This document shows positions 39,221 to 47,185 of a stretch of DNA of 64,000 nucleotides, in pieces. Numbering within the stretch: position 1 is the stretch's first letter; each line of letters begins with the position of its first letter. A program made the position numbers and the translations under genes. The notes beneath the pieces were generated by a model that searched no databases, was not told the origin of the DNA, and worked only from the letters and a program-made list of their open reading frames with translations. Origin of the DNA: an uncultured Flavobacteriaceae bacterium (GTDB lineage Bacteria > Bacteroidota > Bacteroidia > Flavobacteriales > Flavobacteriaceae); contig CALTCK010000003.1 in the NCBI GenBank assembly GCA_943842625.1, forward strand, positions 1-64,000, written 5' to 3'.

Positions 39221-42200
39221 TCAATTAATTTTATATATACTTAGAGGGGCATCGTTATTGGTTACTAAAAGTACTTTTTGGTCATTAATTTTTATAATAT
39301 CCGAGTCTTTGGAATCACCATGTATAATTAATCCTGATTCTGAATTTTTGACCACCTCAAATTGATTATTATCAAACTTCAGTATCGTACCAATTGATCC
39401 GTCATATCTAATAGTTTCAACTTCTGTTGGATATAAGTTGCCTATAACTATGACTTCTGGTTTCTGATCATCATCAATATCGGTTACTGTAAAATTCATA
39501 ATTGGGGCAACCTGTGCTTCAAGGGGTAATTGTATTTTTTGAAATGTTTTGTCTCCATTATTGATTAAGCAAATACTACTTAAATTTTTAATTTGATAGT
39601 GTAAAGCATTTGTTAGTTTATCTTCTCCAAGAATATCCCCGATACTAGCCTCTGCAAAAGACAAATAGTTCTCAAATTTTTCTGAGATAAAAGGCATTTG
39701 TTCTGATGAACACTGTCGACCTCGCATCGGGACTAATTCACCTTGATATTTTTTTGAAAAAACGACATCATAAGTTCCATTATTATCAAAATCATCACAA
39801 AATACATGAAACGGTTTTTTAGTACTAGCTTTAAATTTAGAATTAAGTCCTAAATTACCTAATAAATAGTCTTCATCACCATCGTTATCTAAATCTACTG
39901 CTTCTATACTAAACCATATTCCTTCAGTATCTTGAAGTGAAGTTAGTGAAACAGAATTAAAATATCCATTATCATTTTCATATATTTTAATAGGACTCCA
40001 TTCTGCTGTTACTATTAAATCTTCGTCACCATCCATGTCATAATCTGAAAAAACAGCATCTGTTACTAAACCTGCTTTTAACAACTCCGGGGCAATTTTT
40101 TCTGTTTTATTTACAAAAATACCATTTTCATTAATTAAGAGTTGAGATTTTGGTGAAAATGGATATTTATCAGGTATTACTCTACCTCCGATAAATAAAT
40201 CTAAATCTCCATCGTTATCAATATCATTAGCAATTACTTTTTGATTACTCGTATAGTTTTTTGGAATATTGTTAGATTTTGTAAAATTTCCATTTCCATC
40301 ATTTTCATAGAGTCTATCTTGATACTTTGGATCATTTTCGTCAAATGAAGCACTCCCGCTTGTAACATACAAATCGCTATCTCCATCTTGATCATAATCA
40401 AAAAATAAAACCCCTAAGTCTTCAGATGCTTTATCATACTCCCAAGGTGTTTTGTTACTAATACTGAATTTACCATCTTTATTTTGAATGTAAAGTGCAC
40501 CTACTTGTCCTGCTGCACCTCCTACATAAAAGTCAAATAATCCATCGTTATTAACATCAGCTTTAGCGAGAAAAGGGCCGTTTTGTGATTGTGAGTAGGG
40601 AAGAAGCACTTGTTTTTTAAAGTCATTGATTTTATCTTCTTTGTGAGAAAAACCAATATTTAAATTTTCTGGTTGAATTTCTTCAATCATTTTATTTTTT
40701 ACTACACTGGATTTAATAGCAGTTTTTGTGGTTTTGTCATATGAAATCCCATATTCTTTGTTAACCTCTAAATCGTTGATTATAGAAGTAGTTCCGTCAT
40801 TCCACTCAATAATTAATTCTGGAATTATTTTTTCTGAGCCTAGACCTATGATAATTTTATACCCCGTAGATGAAAGATAACCTCTTGAGGTATAATGCTC
40901 ATGGTAAATAGTTTTATTTTCAAAAGGTATACTTATTTTTGCACCCAAGGCAAAAGGATTACTTTTAGGCCCTTTTAACTTAATAGCTATCAAATTTCCT
41001 GAAGATCTCTCTTCAGATTTGTTTTTATATACACTAGCAACAGCATCCATATTATTTAGGACTAAATCTAAATCACCGTCATTATCCAAATCAGCGTAGG
41101 CTGCTCCGTTAGAATTAAAATTATTATTGTCAATCCAATTTGAAGACGTGTTAGTAAAAGTTAAATCTCCATTATTTTTATAAACTTGATTAGGTGTAAT
41201 CATCTTTGGAACTACCTCCATGAATTCCTCAAAAGAAAGAGTAGGTTTTTTTAATTCTTTTTGTCTACTTTTTAGCTTTTCGTTTAAATCATTATCGTTG
41301 GTATTTTCTTTTATTCCATTAGTAATAAAAAGATCTTTATTTCCATCAAAGTCTATATCTAAAAATAATGATGCCCATGTCCATTCAGTTTTGTCAATTC
41401 CAGCTAGTTGACCTATTTCACGAAAGGTATTATCTCCATTATTTAGTTGAAGTGTATTTAACATGTATTGATAATGCATTCCATGATCAACAAAAGAATG
41501 AAACTTCTTAGTATCCATTGAAGCCATAAATACTTTTGATTTTATGTGGTCTGATGGTGCCATGTCTGTTACATAAATATCAAGATATCCATCATTATTT
41601 ATATCAGATAATTCACTCCCCATGCTGTTATATGTGATATGTTCTAAATTTTCATTTATAATATTGGTAAATGTTTTATTTCCATTATTTAAATAATATA
41701 AATCTGGTTGGCTGTAATCAGAACAAACATATAAATCAGGAAATCCATCCTTATTAACGTCACTTACGATTAAACTATTCTTGTAACCATAGTTTAATAA
41801 ATTTGCTTCTTTTGTTTTATTTATAAATTTCCCATTTACATTTTCATAAAATTCATCAGTTCTTAATATTCCCTTTTTGATTTCGGCAACAAGTTTCGTT
41901 AAATTTTTAGCGCCTCCTTTTTTTGCTTCAGTTGGCGGGTGGTTTGCAATGTAAACATCTAAATCTCCATCTAGGTCATAATCAAAAAAAGCAGACTGAA
42001 CACTAAAACCAAGAACGTTTAAACCATATTTTTGTGCTTCTTCATTGAACGTGCCATCTCCATTATTTATGAATAACCTATTTCTCAAGTATTTTTCTTC
42101 TTTATAGGGTCCCGCTTTACATACATAAATATCTAGATAACCATCAGCATTAATATCAATCATATTTACCCCAAAAGACCAACCATAATTCTCTTTGCCT

Positions 42201-42610
42201 ATACCTGATTCCTCTGTAATATCCTTAAACTTAAAATTTCCTTTATTTAAATATAATCTATCTTTAACTGAATTTCCAGCTAGGTAGATATCTGGTAAAC
42301 CATCATTGTTTATATCTCCAACGGATACACCAGCTCCATTATAAATTTGAGGATAAGATTTGAAGTTCTTATATTCATCAACATTTACTCTATTTATAAA
42401 ATTAATAGATGTTTCTTCTTCAGTTATTAACTCGAAAAAATTTTCTGTTTCATTATTTTTATTCAAATCAGAAACAATTACTTTATTAAGATTTTTTATG
42501 TCTAACTCTGTTTTATTTATTTTAGTAGTTAATGCAGTTGCATTTTTATTATCACTATGGCAGGAGAGTATAAGTAGGGACAGTAATAGTATATACGGAG
42601 ATTTTTTCAT
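39221..42610 (-). CDS. FG-GAP/VCBS repeat and ASPIC/UnbV lipoprotein
   Basis: This 1,129-residue lipoprotein has a signal ending LILSC (Cys17). More than ten FG-GAP/VCBS repeats of the D-x-N/D-x-D-G-x-x-D type (for example DINNDGLPDIYLAG, DINADGYLDIYVCKAG, DLDNDGDLDLVLNN) fold as calcium-binding beta-propellers. An ASPIC/UnbV domain lies between them (about 540-610, GNLIAIKLKGPKSNPFALGAKI), followed by a second block of repeats. Such CRTAC1-like proteins are common next to carbohydrate uptake systems in Bacteroidota; a ligand-binding or adhesive surface role is assumed. The downstream neighbour is a sugar MFS transporter. It is divergent from menB across a 212-bp gap. Confidence 0.88.
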   Translation of the reverse strand: MKKSPYILLLSLLILSCHSDNKNATALTTKINKTELDIKNLNKVIVSDLNKNNETENFFELITEEETSINFINRVNVDEYKNFKSYPQIYNGAGVSVGDINNDGLPDIYLAGNSVKDRLYLNKGNFKFKDITEESGIGKENYGWSFGVNMIDINADGYLDIYVCKAGPYKEEKYLRNRLFINNGDGTFNEEAQKYGLNVLGFSVQSAFFDYDLDGDLDVYIANHPPTEAKKGGAKNLTKLVAEIKKGILRTDEFYENVNGKFINKTKEANLLNYGYKNSLIVSDVNKDGFPDLYVCSDYSQPDLYYLNNGNKTFTNIINENLEHITYNSMGSELSDINNDGYLDIYVTDMAPSDHIKSKVFMASMDTKKFHSFVDHGMHYQYMLNTLQLNNGDNTFREIGQLAGIDKTEWTWASLFLDIDFDGNKDLFITNGIKENTNDNDLNEKLKSRQKELKKPTLSFEEFMEVVPKMITPNQVYKNNGDLTFTNTSSNWIDNNNFNSNGAAYADLDNDGDLDLVLNNMDAVASVYKNKSEERSSGNLIAIKLKGPKSNPFALGAKISIPFENKTIYHEHYTSRGYLSSTGYKIIIGLGSEKIIPELIIEWNDGTTSIINDLEVNKEYGISYDKTTKTAIKSSVVKNKMIEEIQPENLNIGFSHKEDKINDFKKQVLLPYSQSQNGPFLAKADVNNDGLFDFYVGGAAGQVGALYIQNKDGKFSISNKTPWEYDKASEDLGVLFFDYDQDGDSDLYVTSGSASFDENDPKYQDRLYENDGNGNFTKSNNIPKNYTSNQKVIANDIDNDGDLDLFIGGRVIPDKYPFSPKSQLLINENGIFVNKTEKIAPELLKAGLVTDAVFSDYDMDGDEDLIVTAEWSPIKIYENDNGYFNSVSLTSLQDTEGIWFSIEAVDLDNDGDEDYLLGNLGLNSKFKASTKKPFHVFCDDFDNNGTYDVVFSKKYQGELVPMRGRQCSSEQMPFISEKFENYLSFAEASIGDILGEDKLTNALHYQIKNLSSICLINNGDKTFQKIQLPLEAQVAPIMNFTVTDIDDDQKPEVIVIGNLYPTEVETIRYDGSIGTILKFDNNQFEVVKNSESGLIIHGDSKDSDIIKINDQKVLLVTNNDAPLSIYKIN

Positions 42611-42822
42611 GGGTTTTTAAGATCTTTTTTTGAAGATATTTATTAAGTTTCCAAGTTATTCATTTTTTATGTTATTATCAAAATTTGATTTTATAATTTT
42701 AAAGAAATCAAATTATAAATTTATTTAATAGGTGTTTTTTTTATTTAAAAAAAACAGACAATTTATAACTCGAATAGAATATTCTAATTAAGTCTTTTTA
42801 TATTTAACTCAAAATTAAAATT
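42611..42822. promoter_or_regulatory. 212-bp divergent intergenic region between FG-GAP gene and menB
   Basis: This is very AT-rich sequence that must hold the promoters of both divergent genes. A TATATTTA close to menB is the nearest thing to a -7 box. No hairpin, palindrome array or small gene was recognised in it. Confidence 0.4.
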
Positions 42823-43662
42823 ATGAAATCTATAAATTGGAAAACTGTCAAGAAATATGAAGACATTACCTACAAAAAATGTCAAGGTGTAGCTAGAATT
42901 GCATTTAACCGCCCTAATGTTCGTAATGCTTTCCGACCAAAAACTACGAGTGAATTACTGGATGCTTTTCATGATGCACAAGAAGATACATCAATTGGTG
43001 TAGTTCTACTTTCCGCAGAAGGCCCATCCTCTAAAGATGGTGTTTATAGTTTTTGTAGTGGTGGTGACCAAAAAGCAAGAGGTCGTCAGGGTTATGTTGG
43101 AGAAGATGGCTATCATCGACTCAATATTTTAGATTTACAACGTATGATTCGATTTATGCCCAAGGTAGTAATTTGTGTAGTTCCTGGTTGGGCAGTTGGA
43201 GGAGGTCATAGTTTACATGTAGTTTGTGATATGACTCTAGCTAGTAAAGAACATGCTATATTCAAACAAACTGACGCAGATGTAACCAGTTTTGATGGAG
43301 GCTATGGTAGCGCTTATCTTGCCAAGATGGTGGGTCAGAAAAAGGCACGTGAGATATTTTTTTTAGGAAGAAACTATTCGGCTCTTGAAGCTTTTGAAAT
43401 GGGAATGGTTAATGCAGTTATTCCTCATGAAGAGCTAGAAGATACTGCCTTTGAGTGGGCACAAGAGATACTAGCTAAATCACCCACTTCCATCAAAATG
43501 CTAAAATTCGCAATGAATTTGACTGATGATGGTATGGTAGGGCAACAAGTATTTGCAGGTGAAGCAACACGTCTTGCATATATGACCGATGAAGCTAAGG
43601 AAGGGCGTGATGCTTTTTTAGAAAAAAGAAAGCCAAACTTCAAAAAAAAATGGCTTCCTTAA
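42823..43662 (+). CDS. menB: 1,4-Dihydroxy-2-naphthoyl-CoA synthase
   Basis: This 279-residue crotonase-fold enzyme closes the second ring of menaquinone. IAFNRPNVRNAFRPKTTSEL is the MenB start. YSFCSGGDQKARGRQGYVGEDG contains the oxyanion hole and the flexible A-loop. VPGWAVGGGHSLHVVCDMTLAS and FKQTDADVTSFDGGYGSAYLA carry the active-site aspartate and tyrosine, and the C-terminus (RDAFLEKRKPNFKKKWLP) is diagnostic. It stands alone, about 8.8 kb from menD. Confidence 0.97.
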   Translation: MKSINWKTVKKYEDITYKKCQGVARIAFNRPNVRNAFRPKTTSELLDAFHDAQEDTSIGVVLLSAEGPSSKDGVYSFCSGGDQKARGRQGYVGEDGYHRLNILDLQRMIRFMPKVVICVVPGWAVGGGHSLHVVCDMTLASKEHAIFKQTDADVTSFDGGYGSAYLAKMVGQKKAREIFFLGRNYSALEAFEMGMVNAVIPHEELEDTAFEWAQEILAKSPTSIKMLKFAMNLTDDGMVGQQVFAGEATRLAYMTDEAKEGRDAFLEKRKPNFKKKWLP

Positions 43663-43790
43663 TGAGTTTCGAAATTATAAATTAATAAGCTTATATATTT
43701 CGACAAGTTTTTGTTAATGTAGTATTTATAGTTATTTAAATTAGTTGAAAACATTACTCGTTTTTTCCTTTTCTTCTTTAAAATAAATTA

Positions 43791-45119
43791 TTACATTTTT
43801 GGAAAATCTTTTGGATCTACTTCGTTCATTATATCGTATACTTTTTCAAATACATCTTCTATTTGTGGTTTTGAAAAATAATCGCCATCTGTTCCATAAG
43901 CAGGACGATGTTGTTTGGCAGTTAAGGTCTGAGGTTTACTATCTAAGTATTGATAACCATTTTGTATATCTAGTATATGTTGCATTATGAAAGACGAAGC
44001 ACCTCCAGGTACATCCTCATCGATGACTAGTAGTCTATTCGTTTTTGCAATACTTTTTACTATATCATGATTTAAATCTAAGGGTAATAGCGATTGAACA
44101 TCTATGACCTCTGTGCTAATTCCAACTTCTTGTAGTTCTACAGACGCTTCTTGAACTATACGCAACGTACTTCCGTAGGAAACCAAGGTAATATCAGTTC
44201 CATTTTTAACAGTCTCAACAACTCCAATTGGTGTCGATATTTCATTTAAGTTAATAGGCATTTTTTCTTTTAACCGGTAACCGTTTAGACATTCAATAAC
44301 TAGTGCCGGTTCGTCCGTTTTTAAAAGTGTATTGTAAAAACCTACTGCTTTGGTCATATTTCTCGGGACTAATATGAACATACCACGTAACAAATGAATT
44401 AATCCTCCCATTTGCGATCCACTGTGCCAAATACCTTCCAATCGGTGCCCACGAGTTCTTACGATTAGGGGTGCTTTTTGCTTACCATTAGTCCGGTACC
44501 TTACTGTTGCTAGATCATCACTCATAATTTGCAAGCAATAAAGAATGTAATCTAAATACTGAATTTCGGCGATAGGACGTAACCCTCGCATCGACATCCC
44601 AATTCCTTGCCCTAATATAGTAGCTTCCCTAATTCCAGTATCAGTAACGCGATCTTCTCCAAATTTACTTTGAAGTCCTTCTAGGCCCTGATTTACGTCG
44701 CCAATTGTTCCACTATCTTCTCCAAAAATAACCACTTCAGGATATTTTGTTAAAATTGCATCAAAATTATCTCTAAGTAAAATTCTGGCATCGACATCTT
44801 CTGATGACCCATCATAGATTGGTTTAACTTCCTGAATGGTTGAAGCATTGTCACTAGCTTCTGAATATAAATGAGCACTATATTTAGGTTCTATTAATTC
44901 AAAATAATTTTCAATCCAATCTTTTAATTGTTTCTTTTCAACTGAGTTTTCACCAATCAAATAGCGAAGTGTTTTTCTGGCAGCACCTATAATTTCTCTA
45001 CGTAAGGGCTCTTTTCTTGCATAGCTAATAGCCGAGGAAATGGTATCTATAAACACCTTATTAGCACTTTGTTCTGCTGCATTATTGATGAGTGTTAGAG
45101 GCTTCTTTCTGTTCCTCAA
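43791..45119 (-). CDS. 2-Oxoacid dehydrogenase E1 beta part (frame-broken alpha/beta gene)
   Basis: This 442-residue open stretch is the beta half of what is normally one fused E1 alpha/beta protein in flavobacteria. VVIFGEDSGTIGDVNQGLEGLQSKFGEDRVTDTGIREATILGQGIG and EIQYLDYILYCLQIMSDDLATVRYRT are E1-beta core segments; a transketolase C-terminal domain follows. The apparent start (MRNRKKPLT, a TTG codon) is internal. The linker to the alpha part is present in another frame (EKTIKKEVREGKNAAWKAF) and is reached by one-base shifts near 45115, 45206 and 45227. The complex decarboxylates branched-chain or similar 2-oxoacids for lipoyl-dependent transfer to CoA. Confidence 0.85.
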   Translation of the reverse strand: MRNRKKPLTLINNAAEQSANKVFIDTISSAISYARKEPLRREIIGAARKTLRYLIGENSVEKKQLKDWIENYFELIEPKYSAHLYSEASDNASTIQEVKPIYDGSSEDVDARILLRDNFDAILTKYPEVVIFGEDSGTIGDVNQGLEGLQSKFGEDRVTDTGIREATILGQGIGMSMRGLRPIAEIQYLDYILYCLQIMSDDLATVRYRTNGKQKAPLIVRTRGHRLEGIWHSGSQMGGLIHLLRGMFILVPRNMTKAVGFYNTLLKTDEPALVIECLNGYRLKEKMPINLNEISTPIGVVETVKNGTDITLVSYGSTLRIVQEASVELQEVGISTEVIDVQSLLPLDLNHDIVKSIAKTNRLLVIDEDVPGGASSFIMQHILDIQNGYQYLDSKPQTLTAKQHRPAYGTDGDYFSKPQIEDVFEKVYDIMNEVDPKDFPKM

Positions 45120-45209
45120 TTTGAGGCTTTAAAAAAGCTTTCCATGCGGCATTTTTTCCTTCCCTGACTTCTTTTTTTATTGTTTTTTCAATAGTTGTTA
45201 ATTCTATCT

Positions 45210-46127
45210 TCAGTAGCAAGGTTGCTTCTCCACGATCCACTCTCGCATTTTGACATTACAATCATATTCTTTCTCCCAATTCAATCTATCTTTATCCTTA
45301 TATCGTTCATGTGATCCACTCGTTGAGTGTCCTTGTGGCTGCGTAAGCTCATTAACATGTATTAGCACCGGGACATGTTCTTCTCTGGCTATTTTTGAAG
45401 CTTTTTGATAGGCCTCTACCAAATTCGGATAATCCCATCCACGAACTTTTATAATTTCATATCCATTAGAATCCTCTGACCTTTGAAATCCTTTTAAAAT
45501 TTCTGAAATATTTTCTTTGGTGGTCTGATATTTAGCGTGGACGGATATTCCGTAATCATCATCCCATACATTCACTACCATAGGTATTTGAAGTACTCCT
45601 GCTGCATTGATTGATTCCCAAAACAACCCTTCACTAGTACTAGCATTCCCTATTGTGCCCCAAGCAACCTCATTTCCATTATTAGTAAAAGAAGTAAAGT
45701 TTTCTAAGCCTGTTTGATTCCTGTATATTTTCGAAGCCTGTGCTAAACCAACCAATCTAGGCATTTGTCCTGCTGTTGGAGAAATATCTGGACTACTGTT
45801 TTTTTGTTTAACCAGGTTTTTCCAAGAATTATCTTCATTTAAACTATGTGTCGAAAAATGACCTCCCATTTGTCTTCCAGCACTCATCGGATCAGCTTTT
45901 AGATCTGTGTGCGCGTACAAACCTGCAAAAAATTGTTGAATGGTTAATTTGCCTATCGCCATCATAAAGGTTTGATCTCTATAATATCCACTCCTCCAGT
46001 CACCATTTTTGAATGCCTTTGCCCAAGCCAGTTGAGGCACTTCCTTTCCGTCTCCAAAAATCCCAAACTTCGCCTTTCCTGTTAAAACCTCTCTTCGTCC
46101 TAAATAACTACATTCTCGACTTGTCAC
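45210..46127 (-). CDS. 2-Oxoacid dehydrogenase E1 alpha part (frame-broken alpha/beta gene)
   Basis: These 305 residues are the alpha half with the thiamine-diphosphate site (GTIGNASTSEGLFWE, NVWDDDYGISVHAKYQ) and the early RSGYYRDQTFMMAIG segment. The GTG at 46127 is probably not the true start. The same frame continues upstream as NNKLTFEDFKKEVLSDYKTAV, typical for the family, and an ATG at 46209 (MHN) would reach it if one base near 46200 were removed. A good promoter just upstream of 46209 supports that start. The alpha frame stops at WIVEKQPCY where the family continues. With four extra bases removed the gene would run from 46209 to 43791. Confidence 0.8.
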   Translation of the reverse strand: MTSRECSYLGRREVLTGKAKFGIFGDGKEVPQLAWAKAFKNGDWRSGYYRDQTFMMAIGKLTIQQFFAGLYAHTDLKADPMSAGRQMGGHFSTHSLNEDNSWKNLVKQKNSSPDISPTAGQMPRLVGLAQASKIYRNQTGLENFTSFTNNGNEVAWGTIGNASTSEGLFWESINAAGVLQIPMVVNVWDDDYGISVHAKYQTTKENISEILKGFQRSEDSNGYEIIKVRGWDYPNLVEAYQKASKIAREEHVPVLIHVNELTQPQGHSTSGSHERYKDKDRLNWEKEYDCNVKMREWIVEKQPCY

Positions 46128-46235
46128 AGCAGTTTTATAATCACTTAAAACTTCCTTCTTAAAATCTTCGAATGTTAGTTTGTTATTTGTCTCAGGACTA
46201 GTTGTGCATTTTTTATTTCAACTTTATTAGTTCTA

Positions 46236-46266
46236 CAAAAATAGTAAAAATGAAAATTTTATACAA
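46236..46266 (-). promoter_or_regulatory. Promoter of the E1 alpha/beta gene
   Basis: On the minus strand, TTG (46266-46264), a 20-bp spacer and TATTTTTG (46243-46236) fit the Bacteroidota -33/-7 pattern. The start would be near 46232, about 23 nt before the ATG at 46209. An 8-bp inverted repeat (TGAAAATT-N6-AATTTTCA, 46251-46272) covers the -33 region and could be an operator. Confidence 0.55.
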
Positions 46267-46339
46267 TTTTCATTTTTTATTCAAAAAAAAATTAATTATT
46301 AAATTATAATCAATTTTTAGATTAAAATATTGCGCTTTT

Positions 46340-46519
46340 ATGAATATTTTTATGTTAGATGCTACAGATAGAATTCCAGGTGTTGATACGTACACATTTG
46401 ATGGGGACACTTTAATATGGGATGAAATCTCACGAGCAGTTTCATTTGAATGTGATGGAGGTATAATGCTAAATGAAAATAGTTATAAACTTTGGAGATT
46501 AAATTCTGATTGTGAGTAG
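46340..46519 (+). CDS. Small hypothetical ORF (59 aa), possibly a gene remnant
   Basis: An ATG-to-TAG frame of 59 codons reads MNIFMLDATDRIPGVDTYTF and ends YKLWRLNSDCE. It is less AT-biased than the flanks, and its pattern (VDTYTFDGDTLIWDE, SFECDGGIMLNENSYKLWRLN) looks like the last strands of a small lipocalin-like beta-barrel protein rather than random sequence. No signal peptide is visible. It may be the 3' remnant of a decayed gene or a genuine small protein. It occupies most of the otherwise gene-free stretch between the E1 gene and the SCO1 gene. Confidence 0.4.
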   Translation: MNIFMLDATDRIPGVDTYTFDGDTLIWDEISRAVSFECDGGIMLNENSYKLWRLNSDCE

Positions 46520-46546
46520 TAATATTATTGTAGTGTATTTTAAAAA

Positions 46547-47185
46547 TTAACTTTTTAAAATCTTAATATCTGCTATCAAACTTAAAATTTCATTTTCGTT
46601 AGTTCCATCGTAAATACCACGTATTTGCTTCTTAGTATCAATTAAAATAAAATTAGGTGTATGTATAAAGTCTTGAAGACCTCCATCTCCTTGTTCAACT
46701 ACAGCAAAATAACTTTTCCTTGCCAGCTCGTAAATGTGTTTTTTAGGTCCTGTAGTAATATTCCATTTTGAGTCATTTACTCCTTTATCGATTGCATATT
46801 GTTTAAGAACCTCTACATTATCAATTTCAGGTGTTACAGACATTGATAATAACATTATTTCATCACTATTAATAAACTCATTTTGAATTTTAACCATATT
46901 ATTAGTCATAATAGGACAAATAGTAGGGCAGCTTGTAAAAAAAAAGTCAACTACATAAATTTTATTTTCATAATCCTTATTGGTTATATTAACACCATTT
47001 TGATTTATTAAACTGAAATCCGCCACTGTATGATTTTCACTTACATTTCTAACACTTTTATCTACTAATTTGGCTTTAAAATCAACTGGGTTGTAAACTG
47101 GAAGTTGCTTTTTGTGTTGGTTAACACAAGAAAAGAAAAAACCAATGATTAAAACTAAAACAAAATTAAAACGAATCTTAAACAT
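46547..47185 (-). CDS. SCO1/SenC family copper chaperone lipoprotein
   Basis: This 212-residue thioredoxin-fold protein probably delivers copper to cytochrome c oxidase. It has a lipoprotein signal (FFFSC, Cys20), the copper-binding C86 and C90 in FFFTSCPTICPIM, and the conserved histidine in DFIHTPNFILID. The length is normal. Its ATG overlaps the end of the TPR lipoprotein gene by 8 bp, so the two are co-translated. Confidence 0.92.
   Translation of the reverse strand: MFKIRFNFVLVLIIGFFFSCVNQHKKQLPVYNPVDFKAKLVDKSVRNVSENHTVADFSLINQNGVNITNKDYENKIYVVDFFFTSCPTICPIMTNNMVKIQNEFINSDEIMLLSMSVTPEIDNVEVLKQYAIDKGVNDSKWNITTGPKKHIYELARKSYFAVVEQGDGGLQDFIHTPNFILIDTKKQIRGIYDGTNENEILSLIADIKILKS

Noticed and set aside
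43663-43790. Possible terminator between menB and the E1 gene
   Set aside because: Only weak AT-only pairing was seen, with no GC-containing stem followed by a T run.
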